Part shown: piece after piece, positions 41,015 to 53,345 of the stretch
Layout of the letters: every line of letters starts with the position of its first letter
How positions within the stretch are numbered: the first letter of the stretch is position 1
Origin: Euglena gracilis
Taxonomy: Eukaryota; Euglenida; Euglenophyceae; Euglenales
Assembly: GCA_039621445.1 (NCBI GenBank)
Contig: CP154955.1
Span: forward strand, 29,023,471-29,087,470
Reading direction: 5' to 3'
Length of the DNA: 64,000 nucleotides
Program-made: the position numbers and the translations under genes
The notes under the pieces: generated by a model
Databases searched by the model: none
What the model was told of the DNA's origin: nothing
The model's input: the letters and a program-made list of their open reading frames with translations, nothing else

Positions 41015-42300
41015 AATATTCCTCAGCAGAGGACATGGATCCCAGCAAGCCGCATATTTTGAATGTTTATGTTCCACGCTTTTTTGTAAGGGTTCAATGT
41101 GTGATGAAATCTCAACTCTCCCCAACCCCTGCTAGCAGCAACACCCCTGAGTAGTAATTTCTGGCCTGTGTCGGGGAAACTCTGAACAATTGCACAGCAC
41201 CATCAGCAACGCCATCAGATGTGCCTGGTGGAGGGTGCCCCGCCGAAGGATGTTCTAGAGATGTGTGAAGCCACTCTGATACTTCTTCAGGCTGAGGTTT
41301 ATCCTAGGAAAACCATCAATGTATTAATTTTTCTCCCCTTTAAAGTTGACCTGAGCAGATCAGGAAAAGAAAGGGCCACCTGGGGGGTGAAATATTTTCT
41401 CCTCCAACAGTTTGCAACATTCCTGTTTGGGGTTTGCTTTGACACAGGGAGGGTGTGCTTCCTTCGGCTTAGTTAATAGGGGCCACCATAGTGCCGAAGC
41501 AAAAGGGGACAGCCATCAATCATTTGATAGCATTGAAGTGAAAACCCTTAAAAGGGCAGGGCGGAGAGATTTGATCTGATATTTCCCAAAATGACAGCCA
41601 CCTGCCTTTTGACATGATTTTTTTTTGTGACGAACTTTCCTGGATTTTTTCTGGCCCCTGTTGTTTTTTAGTGGAAAGTTGAAGTTTTCCTTCCTGAATA
41701 TTGGTGAGATACCCAAAATGGGGTACAAATTGGCAGGGCTGCAACAGACTTTTCTCTACATTTATTTTGAGCCCAAACACCATTAAATAAATCCTCCACC
41801 ATCAGGTTGAGATGTTTTGTCAGGATGGTTGGGGTGGGTTCAGTGATGAGTATGTCGTCCAGATAGACATACGCCTGAATTCACCTTGATGCAATCTTTT
41901 TAGAATCCATTAGGCACTGAAAAAACTGGGACACGATGTTTAGCTCAAAGGAGGTTTCTTGGACTGACAGACCTGGCTCCTATCCTCTGCCTTAAAAAGG
42001 GCTTTAGGGTTTAGCGCAGGTCAGATGAAAAAAGGCATCCTTCAAATTGATCTTTGCCCCCAAGTGACATTTTTGGAGAATGGGGTAGATGCCCTGCATG
42101 TGATCCATGGTAAACTTTTACCTGTAAAAGCGTTTATTTCTCTGCACTCTCAAATCGCCATTTTGCTTCCCCTGAGGGTTCCTCTTTTGAAATGAGTAAC
42201 CAGGGTGTTACCTCCCACTCTGGTCAAGATATGGTGCAATATTATGGCCATACCCATTCTAGGTGATTTTTCGGATGTCCTGAGAACTTCCTGGTTGGAT
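41015..42300 (-). pseudogene. Minus-strand DIRS copy Y: RT and recombinase remains
   Basis: Reading 42,300 to 41,015 on the minus strand: RT residues near 41,783-41,516 (SLLQPCQFVPHFGYLTNIQE, GKLQLSTKKQQG) match FLINFQEGKLQL of element 2; the polynucleotide at 41,510-41,320 matches the end of its RT region; then come the start of the recombinase and the codons where element 2 is inserted. RNase H is deleted. The rest continues at 36,392-36,221. Confidence 0.75.
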
Positions 42301-42685
42301 AAATTAGAGCCCCCTGTGACTGAAAAAAATACAATTTTTCAAAAAAATAAAGGCTAATAGAGAGTAGAATTTCTTCTGCACGCAAAATTGCGAGGAGAAC
42401 CTTCTCCAAAAATGCAATGCGGGTTTAATAAGGTAGCAGTTATCAAGGCTAGGAGATGGAACTGGAAACCTTCTCCAATATGTTTGGAGATGAAACTCCA
42501 TTTTTCAGGCAAATGTCACAAAATGTTGTATACAAAGAAGTCAGGAGCCCACTCCACCCAGGAGATACAGTTTATTCTTCAGAAGAAAACAGTAAATTTT
42601 AGTGCTAACTGACAAAGATGGGAGGTGCATAAAATACCCCTTAAAAAGAATGCTTAGACCCTTTTAAAACTGCATAAAATGAATG
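42301..42685. other. Interval between DIRS copies
   Basis: A/T-rich, no domain seen. A short GGTAGCAGTTATCAAGGCTA string and 'ttttcaggcaaatg' have no recognised partner. It separates the minus-strand copy Y from the plus-strand third copy. Confidence 0.3.
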
Positions 42686-42689
42686 TGGT

Positions 42690-45620
42690 GGTCAAAACAT
42701 GCCCCCCCCAGCCACATGGCAGTTGATCAAAAATGGATTTCAGCCCCCCTGGATATATCCCCCAAAATTGTCCAAACACCCAAAGCCCCGGGCCAACTTG
42801 GACCTGAACCAGCCAGCAAAAATTCTACTGGATTACAAAAAAACTGGGTCAATAAAACGAGTTTGGGATTCATAAACCCAGCATTTAATCCCATGGTTTC
42901 TAATTTCAAAACCAGAAGGGGGTACTACAAAGTGGAGAATGATCAGCGACTGCAGAGAAATAAATCAGCAGTTTCAAGTAAAACCTTTCAAGCTGGATCA
43001 CATCCAGCACATTTTTCCTGTGGAGAAAGGCCACTGGGCAGCCAAAATAGATTTAAAAGATGCCTATTTCTACATCCCAATGAGCCAGGCCTTAAGGCCA
43101 TTTTTAAGGCATCAAGTACGGGGGCAGACCTGGGAATTACAGTGCCGGGAGCTTTGAGTTAAAGGTAATGCCACAAATTTTCATGAGTATGATGAAAACA
43201 TTCGGAAAACTGTGGAGAAAGAGGGGCATACAGGTTTTTATTTACGTCGACGACATTTTACTGGTGGCCCCAACACAAAACATTTTGCAAAATCATCTGA
43301 AATCATCTGCGTTCAGGGATTTTAAAAAATCAGGTTTCAAAATCAACATAAAAAAGTCCACCCTGCAGCCCACCAAGATAGTGAATCATTTGGGTTTTCA
43401 ACTAAATTTCCAGGATGAAAAATTGCAGGTGCCAGCCCAAAACGTCAAGACCATAAAAAAGGAGCTGGGCAAAATTGTGAAAAAACATTCCATGCCAAAA
43501 AGGCAACTGGCTGCTATTTTGGACCAGATAAGGTGCAACCTAATGGGCCTGCCGTTTTTAAGGGCCTTTACAGAGTCCCTGACAAAAAAGTTCAGTGGAA
43601 AATTATACCGACCACCTGGGACTTAAAACACACCATTTCCCAGGAAATCAAAGCCCAATTAAGTGAAATCAAAATTCTGCTGGACCCCTGTGGGGGCAGA
43701 CCCTTCCCCCAAAATGCAACCGGAGAGTTGCACTCAGACGGCAGCACTCATGCCTGGGGGGGCTGGACATTCACACAGGAGGAATTATGCAGAAATTTTG
43801 GAGAACAGACTCCATTTTGCACGTAAATGTAAAAGAGTTGAGTGCAGCAATAAACACTGTGAAAGGTTTAAGCAAACCTGGGGAACAGTTTCCCTGTCAG
43901 TGGACAACCAGGCAATTTATTATTACCTGACAAAATGGCTGAAATGACTTCTTCAACAAAATGCTAAGACCACTGTTCTAATGGTGCATAGAGCACCAAA
44001 TAAACCTACAAGTCAAGTTGGTGCCTTCAATACACTGCCTGGCAGACCCCATAAGCAAATGGACAGGGGGGATTACTCTTTAGACCCCCAACTCTTTCAA
44101 TGGCTAAGGCAGCAATTCACAAATTTTGAATACATTTGGAAACAGACTTATTTGCCTCCCCAGGCAACAAAAACTGCCCAAATCTGTGGCCAGATGGCCG
44201 CACTTGGAAGCCACAGCAGTGGATGCCTTATAATGTCCACTGGACAACACGGGGGATCTTTATGCAAACCCCCCCTGGTCAGTTATTCAAAATTTTCTTC
44301 CCAGGTTAAAGATGTTTCCCCAGACCAAAGTTTTGACGATAACCCCCTACTGGGATTCAGCCACATGGTGGCCCCAGTTAATATAGATGAAGGTTCCAGG
44401 GACCCCCTGACTGAAAATCACCCCCTACATGGGTATTATCACCAACTGCAGGGGGGAGAAAATGCCACCCCCAAGGTGGCCCCTACTCTGCATGATTTGC
44501 TCAGGCAAATATTGGAGGGGTAAATTGAAACCATTAACGATTTCCTGGTGAGAAATCAAAGCTTAAGACGGTATCAAAGTGCCTTTTCACTTCGGTGGGT
44601 TTTTTTTTGGAGAAAATGGGGGTAACTCCCCCTGAAGCCACCACAGACCAGGTGGCTGACGCTTCAATTGAATTATTCCAATTTTCCAAGGCCCAAGCCC
44701 GTAATGCATACAGTGCTGTGCTTTTGATTTGTGGGTTTGGTGGGCTGAGATTCCACACCCTGTTGACCCCTTACAAGAGGCTCTTGAACCAAATTTTGGA
44801 GAAATGCGGTGCATTTTGGAACCCCCTCCCAATCCTCCTGGGGCTGGCCAAAGGCCCCACTGCCCACTGATATTTGTATATTGCGTACACAGCTAATTTT
44901 TGCTCACGAATCCTCTGTTTATATCAATCCACAGACTTGGCACACGTTAAATGAACCACAAGTGTGCTAGGTAGGGCACCCTACATCAAGAAAAAACGAA
45001 AAGGCGAGAAAGAGTTGTGTCCATACCCCAATGTCCAGAAATAAGCCCCTTTCATTTAATGATGCGTTATGTTGCTGCAACACGTTCATTCGTGAGACCC
45101 AGGGGCACCTTCAAATAGCATTAAAACCCCCTTCAGGGCGACAGGTGCAGATACCATTGCTTCTATCACAAAAGGGTTTTTTGTCAAGAATGGGGTTACC
45201 CCCCAGATATGGGGAGCCAACTCCACCAGAGGGGCAGGGGTTGGTTTACTGAAAACTTTGGGCCATTCTGCCCAAGAAGTTTGTGAAATTGGCCAGTGGA
45301 GGGGGGTGAAGGCTTTCACAGCCCATTATCAACGACTTGAGGTGCCCAAGGTGCCCTGAAAAATGCCCCGGCCCCCCCTAGTTTCAGTGCAAAATTTGGC
45401 CTCACAAGGGAAAAGTGCGAAGCCCGAGGTGTCTCGTACTCCCTCGCGGAAAATCCGACTCCCACGACATAGGATGGGGAAGAAAGAGACCAAGGGGACG
45501 AAGCACAAGAAGATGGTGAGGTCCTGCTTTCTTTGCCGGCTGTTCTGTTCTGTTATGTTGTGTGCGCGCGGGGGGTGCTTCTTTCGGCGTCCTTTTTGCC
45601 GGACTTGGCGATGACGAGGC
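42690..45620 (+). pseudogene. Third DIRS-like copy, 5'-truncated and decayed
   Basis: No gag. RT remains: KIDLKDAYFYIPMSQALRPF, QVFIYVDDILLVAP (YVDD), NHLGFQLNFQDEKLQVPAQN; RNase H HSDGSTHAWGG; then NPPW-region remnants in changing frames. Recombinase: SIELFQFSKAQARNAYSAVL (44,660-44,720), a gap of foreign sequence at 44,870-45,080, then IWGANSTRGAGVGLLKTLGH, EIGQWRGVKAFTAHYQRL. The HxxR His is Asn here, though the Tyr is kept. 45,400-45,620 carries terminal/internal repeats including GCTGTTCTGTTCTGTTATGT and CTTTTTGCCGGACTTGGCG in left-repeat orientation. At least six frame breaks. Confidence 0.75.
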
Positions 45621-45867
45621 CTCCTCCGACACCTTGGCGAAGCTGAACGGTCGTGGCCCTGGCCCCCCCCCCCCTCTCACATGGTCGCTTGGTGGGGGGG
45701 CCCCTGGAGGAGGGGATGGCTGTCTCTTTCTGGTGTTTTCTGCGTGGGTGGTTGTGGTTGTTTTGCTGGGGGGGGTCCCCTTTATGGCTTGGATGTCTTT
45801 CTTTTTCTGCTGATTTTTTTGGGTGGAGGGGTTGGGCTCACCATCTTCTTATGCTTCGCCCTCTTGA

Positions 45868-45873
45868 TCCCTT
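45868..45873. repeat. Target-site duplication TCCCTT, left
   Basis: TCCCTT precedes the first LTR; the same six bases follow the second LTR at 61,737-61,742. Joining the flanks gives a DIRS terminal repeat (GCCCTCTTGA-TCCCTT-CCTCCCC) like that of element 2, identifying the insertion target. Confidence 0.8.
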
Positions 45874-46260
45874 TGTGTACCAGGCAGCATGAACATGGCA
45901 CTGTGCATAGCATCAGACTGCAGAATGTACAATGTCATGCCAGATAGTACTATTCCATGTTCTGCAATACAAATTGCAGCATTAGGAATAGCCTATCCTA
46001 TCTCGGATCTGCCTTCCCTTTCACAGGTGGTATTAGCATTGTTTTTTTTTGTGATTCATTAGCCCAAAAGGGCAAATCAAAGATTTGAAGATTTGAACTC
46101 CGATAGGAGATCACAACTGGAACTGAAGTTCCAAAATCCCAACTGGTTTGCCTTGTGCTCTGCATAAGCCCAAAGGCAATAAAAACTAAAATTTAAGTGA
46201 AAGACTTTCTTTTTTGTTACTCTCGTGTAAGTAGGCCGACAGGAGTCACGGGACGTACAC
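45874..46260 (+). repeat. 5' LTR (LTR A)
   Basis: 387 bp, TGTGTACCAGGCAGCATGAA ... GGGACGTACAC, with short inverted ends GTGTAC/GTACAC. Nearly identical over most of its length to 61,355-61,736, differing by a 38-bp insertion near 45,965-46,003 and by the loss of a CTGGTTCTGTTCCCACGGGA-type stretch near its 3' end. Contains AATAAA at 46,178. Confidence 0.85.
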
Positions 46261-46261
46261 T

Positions 46262-46281
46262 TGGTAGCAGATTTGGTTTCT
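46262..46281 (+). promoter_or_regulatory. Primer binding site (initiator tRNA-Met-like)
   Basis: TGGTAGCAGATTTGGTTTC lies one base after LTR A. Its first ten bases equal the complement of the CCA-end of eukaryotic initiator tRNA-Met (which gives TGGTAGCAGAG...GGTTTC). The second element of the family has TGGTAGCAGATTAGGTTTC at 63,300. Confidence 0.75.
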
Positions 46282-46503
46282 TTCCTACGCCCCTTCTCCC
46301 CCCCATCTTAACAGGTGACTTCAAATAGTGAGTGGTGCTGAGCCTATAGGCTACAAAGCATCCACGAGCTGTTTGGAGCCAACTTCTAAGCACAGGTACA
46401 AGCTTCAGGAGGCTCTGGGCAGTATACGCTGTCACACCCTTCTAAGTTTATTCCTTTGCTTACCTTTTGGAGTTCGCTTGTGTTTGTTTCTGCAAATAAA
46501 AAT

Positions 46504-48587
46504 ATGCAGAGCTCAAGCACCAACACCGTCGCTGATTTCCAAGAATTGATAAGTTCTTTGAGAAGCACTTGTCATGCATTGTTGCAAGAGGAGTATACGC
46601 TCCAGTCCAGGTATACACCAAGCTCTATAGAGCATTCCCACACCAAAATGCTCAGCTCTATTGAGCATTCTCAACCCCAACGGGGTCCACACCTAATGGC
46701 GACTCAACCTACAGGTATACACCCCTCTCAGCGTGTGTTTGTGTCTGGTGATATTCTCCCTGCCCAAAGGGCTCCCCCACCTCCCCCACACCTATCGGTG
46801 TCTAGCTCCATCGAGCAACCTGTAGCCCAATGGGCACAACCCCTCTTGTTGGAAAGCCGAACGGCTGACAGTTTTACCCCCCAGCGAGATATCGCACCAA
46901 TGCCGATAGGCACATTTGATTCTGAGGCGGTTGCGCCACATCAACTTTTTGTTGAGGGTGGGTTAGAAACACCAGATTTTTTCCCGCCCCCCCCCATGTG
47001 CTCCCATGTCCAAGTCCTATCGGACAATTTACCACACTGCAGCAGTTTTCCACCCTTGCAACTGATTTCCAGGAAGCGCAACAGCGCATTCTCCAATTGA
47101 GCGGTGATTCCGCGACATTTGCCCAAGTTTCTGCCCAAGCACATGAAAGTTTTGCCTCCCGTACTTATGTGCAACAATTGGAGGAGAGACTTTCTCGATT
47201 GGAGCAGAAATCTCGTCATTCTGGTGAAGTTCCTGCTGAAGTTGCAAGTTTTCACACCCAAATCGCAAATATTGCGAGTAGGTTTGAGGATTTGCAACAA
47301 CAGCGGCAAAGTGACATGGTAGAAATTGAAGCCGCTTTGGCTAAGTTTCATGCCCGCTATGCGGAAGCAAATGGCAAACTCCCGGATGTGACCGTAATTC
47401 AAAACGCGATAGCGTATTTGCGGATATGCATGCAAGAATTCAGCACAAAATTGCTTCAGGTGTAATCACCAACCCCAGACGCATCGCCGTCGACCACACC
47501 CATTCCCACACTCACATCCCCACACTTGCAGCAGTTTTGCGCTGAAATGTGTGCTGAAAATGACCAAGTTATGCAGGCAGTTTGTGACGGTCTCATGAAT
47601 ACCGAGAAAGCGGTGAAACAGGATGTCACAAATTTGCAAAATGACCTTATCGCGCTATCTGCGCAAGTTTTGGTCTTGATGGAACAGCCAAAGGCTGAAA
47701 TAGTCAAAAATCCGCATTCGGACCACCCATCTCCACAATTGGAGGCCATTTCCATTGCGATACGCACTTTGGCGGTACGAGTTCGGGAATTGGACACTGT
47801 TTTTGGTGCAATTTCGCAGGATTTTCTGTTGATTTCTGACAAAATTACGCTGCTGGATGAGTTACCCTCATACCGTAAGCAAATTAGGCGTTTACAGGAT
47901 GATGTGAGTCGGATAAACGACAATTTGCAAGTTTTTTACAAATTGGAGAAAAGTGTGCGTGAATTGGCAACCAAATTGTGTTATGTACAACAAATCCCGC
48001 ATTCGGGTACGGTTGGCACACTTGCCACATCTTTCACCTCAAAAAGTGCTATTCACGCAACCATTGTACAGCCTCCTGGCACATTGCCACCAAACCACAT
48101 TTCCGCTCATGTGGAAGTTCCCCCCGTGGCGTTACCAGTCCCAATGGACAAGTTTTCAGATGATGAGTCAGGTTCTCCATCGAGAACCAGACCAACCCAC
48201 CTCTTAAGTCAAGAGATTCGGCAGTCCGAACTAATTAGCGGTATGGGCCGCAATCCCACACCAGTTACTGGTCATTCCTCGCAAATACGCTTGGAATCCC
48301 CAACAGTACAACCATGTGACACGTCACCCCCCCATGCGCATTCGCATCACCATTCGCGCATTCGCGACACCCCAAATGTACATTGTACCTATGGTACACT
48401 TGGTGGTATGTTCCATGCACACTCGCATATTTCCGCCAACAACACACTTGGTGCAACCACCTGTGTAACCACACGTGGTGCAATTTCGCGCCCGGGCCCA
48501 CCCGCAATGAATACCACCGAACGGCCACGGGTTACTCAGAAAGATTTCACAAACACCATCGCAATCGCGAATAAGGTGAAGCCCTAA
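46504..48587 (+). pseudogene. gag N-terminal region with coiled-coil segments, interrupted
   Basis: The ATG at 46,504 gives MQSSSTNTVADFQELISSLR, then SSIEH repeats and Pro-rich sequence to 47,100. A C-run at about 46,986-46,995 shifts the frame; the neighbouring frame continues FTTLQQFSTLATDFQEAQQR with long heptad-rich helices (RTYVQQLEERLSRLEQKSRH) to TAA at 47,463. The frame then resumes at once (SPTPDASPSTTPIPTLTSPH) and runs to a second TAA at 48,585. Coiled-coil content is strong throughout. Whether the stops are decay or recoding is not known. It lies just after the primer site and before the capsid-like region. Confidence 0.6.
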
Positions 48588-49670
48588 TGGGACGGTGACC
48601 CGACCACATGGAAACAATTTTTCCGTGACTGGGAATACTTCTGGGACTTGAAGGGTCCAACCCAAGACGGAAACCCAGAAGTAATCAAAATGGAATTCAT
48701 AGACTGTTTACCAAAAGACGAAAAGGAACGCGCCAGACAATTGGTCATACGCGAGCGCATTTCCCTTCAGGATTTGGTAGAGCAATATGCTTCTTCATGT
48801 TCAAGTTTGGTTTCCAGAATCACTCTGGAGAGAAAATGGCGGCAATATGCCCCCCATGACCGAAAATGGAGGTCGATAGACCTATGGTACTCAAAATGGC
48901 TTTGTTTGGCAGCCGAAGTAGACGAGTTAGGCGAAACCCAAATGAAAGAGCAATTTGACGCAGTATTACTGCACTTTATACCCAAACTCATCAAAGAAAT
49001 TCACCGCGAGGAACTCGCAGGACATATTTTGACGCTCGATGAGCGATGGAATTATGTTTCCAAACAATTGAAGCTATCACAGCTTTTGGGACAAATTCAG
49101 TCGGCTTATACGAGCCACCCCACTACAGGAATACCTGCTATCCAAGTCAGTTCTGTGAAAAAAGTGTCACGCTTATCACATACCGCCATGGCGGAACCCA
49201 AATCGCGCAATTCGCGCTCTTCAGAAGAATTTTCGGACAAATTGTGCTTTTTGTGTACCAAAAAGGGTCATATATCTTGCCCTTGTCCAAATCCTGCAGC
49301 GCGAAAGCGCAACGCAAGCCCAAGAGGATCAGCCTCACCATGCAGTTCTCGTTTTTCACAAAATGCGCATTCGCAAAATTCAAAATATCGATCACGATCC
49401 ACATGTTCACTGTGCGGATCCACCAACCACCCCTCACCCAAATGTCGCTATGCGACCCCTCCCCACCCAAGCCATAGCCATCGCGATATGAGTCGCAGTT
49501 CAAAAGATCGTACTTCAGCCAAAAGGCATAAGGTAGGTCAAAGAGCAACCTCTATCGAGGATTATCACCCGGCTTCGGGCAGGGAGGGGGATGATACCCC
49601 ATGTAACCAAAGGGATCATCCCTGCTTTAGCGCTCATAAATTCAGAGATGTATATGCGTCAAGAAAGTAA
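48588..49670 (+). CDS. gag capsid-like and nucleocapsid region
   Basis: Directly after TAA, in the same frame: WDGDPTTWKQFFRDWEYFWD, a typical start for a retrotransposon capsid domain, with helices to about residue 180. Two CCHC knuckles follow: CFLCTKKGHISCPC (49,244) and CSLCGSTNHPSPKC (49,404), both C-x2-C-x4-H-x4-C, in an Arg/Ser-rich context, consistent with RNA packaging. The ATG at 48,690 is the first in-frame Met; readthrough of the upstream TAA would add the conserved WDGDPTTW segment. Ends at 49,668-49,670. Confidence 0.75.
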   Translation, partial: WDGDPTTWKQFFRDWEYFWDLKGPTQDGNPEVIKMEFIDCLPKDEKERARQLVIRERISLQDLVEQYASSCSSLVSRITLERKWRQYAPHDRKWRSIDLWYSKWLCLAAEVDELGETQMKEQFDAVLLHFIPKLIKEIHREELAGHILTLDERWNYVSKQLKLSQLLGQIQSAYTSHPTTGIPAIQVSSVKKVSRLSHTAMAEPKSRNSRSSEEFSDKLCFLCTKKGHISCPCPNPAARKRNASPRGSASPCSSRFSQNAHSQNSKYRSRSTCSLCGSTNHPSPKCRYATPPHPSHSHRDMSRSSKDRTSAKRHKVGQRATSIEDYHPASGREGDDTPCNQRDHPCFSAHKFRDVYASRK

Positions 49671-49674
49671 ATGG

Positions 49675-51540
49675 CTGATATGGCCACCGGTTCAGTTTTT
49701 GAGTGAAGGTACCAAAACTCCAAGGATACGGACTACAGAGGGTACTAGAAAGGAGGTGACAGGAGTCGCGACTCTAGTCATCCCCTGCCCAGTATCCTTT
49801 CTGGTCATCGTTCCAGGATTTTCTGGTGTCCCCGCTCAAAATTGTCACGAACCTTTGACATATAGACCGTTTTGTGTTTCCGGTTGTGGTTTATCATGGG
49901 ATAGCCCATGAATGTCCATGTGGTTGAGTGGATTCATGCTCCAAGAATGCACACAACACCGCAAAATTCTTCCCCCCCCTCAAACTTCCACTAATCATCA
50001 CTTTTACAGACCGTTTTCGATGACAGCAACACCGTTTTCAACAATACCAACACCGTTTTCAACCCGGGGTAAAGAGAAAGTGCTCCCCCTACCCACCGCA
50101 TATCCACAAACGTTCCACATGCGGTAGGGGTAACAAGTAGCTTAACCCCCATTCGTTCCACTGGGTTCAAAGATGAAAGCCCTAAGGCCTGAAGTTTAAA
50201 CGGTGTCGAGTAGTCGCCCAGCTGCTTTCATTTTCCGTTTTCCACCAGGTTTGTCGATTCAGACAATCCTGTACACCCCAGCAGCTTCAAAATTCGCATA
50301 CTCATTTTTCCAACACATTCACCCCTGCAGACCGACATGCGCAACCAGGACAACTACTCTGCACCTTCCCCCCATGGTGTGCACTCTAGGGGAACTTTCC
50401 GCACAATCACCAATCAAACACAGTGAATATATACATCAAAACTAATCCCCCCACACTCTATCTCAAACGGAGAGCTCTATTCATTGACCGATTTTTGTCA
50501 AGTGCAAGACAAATTCAGCACTATGTGCACATTCCCCCCGAAGCGCATAGCGCACATCAATGCCGATGCGCATAGCTCACATTCCCCCCAAGCGCTAATT
50601 GCGCACACCGCGTGTCGCGCGAATCCTGCGCATATCGCGCTTCCAAACCTACCCCCCCACGCACATGTTGTGCAGTGAGGCAACTGCCCCCCCCCCCCGC
50701 GCGTATCGCGCCATATCATGCACGTATCGCGCTAGACCCCGCGCGTATCGCGCCACCCACCTTAGCAACCCCCCCTTTCTCACAATGTCGTGTGAGCACT
50801 ATCGTGCATTTATGACACATGGGTATACGCCCAAACCACCCATATTCTTTTGGGAATCATTCCCAAAGATATATGAGTGGAAATCCGCAACTCTGTTCAT
50901 GGATGTTTGTTTCTGTACCACATGATCAAATTGCAGATTTTTTTTGATGACAGCAAACAAGAAGTGAAGTTTTATGTGAATACGGTTTTTTGCCCAATCC
51001 ATTCCCACACCAAAAATATTTTGGTGTTCCCAAAGCTCTATAGAGCAAAGCAACACAAGTCATGTGATAAAGTTTTTGGGATGTATTGCAAATACTGCAT
51101 TTTTCCCGAAAACTTATCCAACTTGTGCTTAAATAGCAGTTTTGTGCCTAAATGGCTTATTATTTTGGCAAAATGCAATCCCGATATGGGAAAATGCTCA
51201 AAATTACAGTTCTTTCATGTGCAACATAGTTGCCCCCCCCCCCAAGGAAGACATTGCTTTTGCCAATTCAACACTTAACCACTAATCCATTGGTCTTTGT
51301 GGATTTGACCATGTGCAGGATTGACCACATTGTGAATAGTCCAAGTGGCAATAGAAGGACCAAAAGTCCACAACTTAATGGTGCAAAGTGAAAAGTCCTT
51401 TAAGTCCAAAAGACTCTTAAAAGAGGCACAAACCACCAAAATTCATGCCCTAAAACGGCCGAAGTAGCCATTTGAAGCCAAAAGGCTAGCTTATGCAGAT
51501 TTGCATAAGTGTCACTTTGGCATAGCCTCAAAACCACCAC
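49675..51540. other. LTR-element interior without recognisable pol
   Basis: Short frames only; none shows protease (D-S/T-G), RT or integrase motifs. A cluster of GCGTATCGCGC-type repeats lies at 50,595-50,760. AGCTCTATAGAGCA at about 51,029 is the same short palindrome found repeatedly in gag. Probably decayed or untranslated interior. Confidence 0.4.
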
Positions 51541-51969
51541 AAAAGCTTCAAAATTTCTGGCACCTCGTACCATGAGGTTTTGACTGTATGTAGTAGTGCC
51601 TATGACATAGGAACCATGGTGGGGCGAACCGAATCCACCGACCAGTGGCACAGCCTACTGGATTTTGAGTGTTCGAGGGTGCGAGGCTATATACAACGAA
51701 GGAGTGTGGGTCGAGCGGTGAGAGCAAGGGCAAAGCCCAAGCAGAGAGTGATGGGTGGAGAGGTGTGAAGTGTGCATGTGCGGTGTTCTCCGGCTTTGTG
51801 GCTCCGGAAGGCTGGTGCAACGGGGAGCATTATCACCTTACGAGTTCAGGATCATACGATCTGTGGCTCTTTCGGCCAACCGCAGCTGCCGTGCAACTGC
51901 ACGGGCCAGTGTGATGGCCAAGTTTTCGGTCAATTCCTGAAATTTTCGTTGTTTGGCTGTTCCAGAATA

Positions 51970-53345
51970 TTAATTGGTCGCGAGGCGTAGGACATCGCGT
52001 AGGAGTTTGGAGGCTGCCGGTCCTGTGCACCCCCAGGGGTTAAATGCAGCCCCAATGTACTCCCACTGGTGGCGGGCGCACCGTTCTTCAGCTTGTGTTC
52101 TCTTGTGCATTTCAGCGTCTGGTAAAGTACGCTGAACTCGGGTCAAGTTCAGAGGCCACCGTGATGGGGCCAGCGGGTGTTCAATGGTGACATCAACAGC
52201 GAGATGCTTCCCTTTGTTCCACCCCAGGAGGAGGAGATCAGCGTCACGGGTGCCACCCTCGCATCCCTGTTCTTTGCGAAGAGTGATGCCTGAGCGTTGG
52301 CACAGGTCAAAAATGGCGTCACGAACACAGTTGTGCCTTTCTGTTATGCCATTCCTTCTGCAAGCCAGGAGGTGATCGCCAAATGGATCGACTGCCTCAG
52401 CACACAGGGGGCACAGAAGCATGTCCGTTGTTGGGATCAGGGGTAAGCCAGTCCAGAAGCGTAGAAGCAGTCTGTATTCGTCCGGAGCTAGGACGGTATT
52501 CACCGACCTGGATGGTAAGACGGTCATCCAATTTTGAAGGAAGGCAGAGGACTGGCAACGAAGCCTGGCAATGTCCCGAAGAGGTGCACCCTCCTCCAAA
52601 GTTGCCACGCGAACGGCGTGGAAACGTTCGGCCCACCACGATTGAGTGGAGTGATCTGGGGTGGAACAGGCCAAGGAAGAAGGGTTGGCGATCCAGGAAG
52701 CCAATGGTTCGCTGTGCAGGCCCAAGGTGTCACGAGCCAGTTTGGCGACGGGGATGGTATCTGGTAGCGGGAGCATGCGCCAGGGGGGAGGGATATTGAA
52801 GCCGGGCGCTCGTTGGGAAAAACCCACGCAAGCAGCCAAACGGGCAGCTGGTCTTTCCAACTGGGGGTCTGTGATGCCCCACCCTGTCTTATTGCACGGC
52901 AAGGTGATTTGTTTCCAATGCAAGGCAGACAGGGGTGCCCCCACAATGTCACAGGCAGCACTCCGGATGGAGTCGGAGATCACTTGCACACTGTGCGTCC
53001 CGGAGGAAATGTTTGTCTGACGCAGAAGGTGCGTGACGCGGCAGCCATCCAGACAGTTGCGCAGCAAACAATGTTGGAGTTGGGGATCCGGCAGTTGTTG
53101 GAGGCGCGAAATGGTAGCTTGAAATTTTTCGGATGCCTTGGCCCACGTGATGTCAGAAAAGGTGCAGTCACCAGGATAGTCGCAAGGTACCCCTAGGCAC
53201 AGGATGCCACTGCCCGGTCCCCATGGGGTGACCGGGAAGTTTTGTGCAAGGTGGTCGGGAGGCAGGATCGGAAGAGCCGGGGGTTTCGGAGTGGCACAGG
53301 GTACACCTGGTCCCCACAAGGCACACTTAGAGGGGTTGAGGTGGA
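51970..53345 (-). CDS. Non-LTR element: RT end, CCHC and restriction-like endonuclease
   Basis: Continues the RT after a frame change: TWLHLNPSKCALWGPGVPCA is the conserved segment after the catalytic box. It ends with a CCHC cluster (CPLCAEAVDPFGDHLLAC) and a restriction-like endonuclease (RDADLLLLGWNKGKHLAVDV, TIEHPL), the C-terminal arrangement of R2-type non-LTR elements. It has no start codon of its own; the first listed codon is TTG, so it must be read by fusion with the upstream frame. The shift point lies near 53,345-53,375. Confidence 0.8.
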
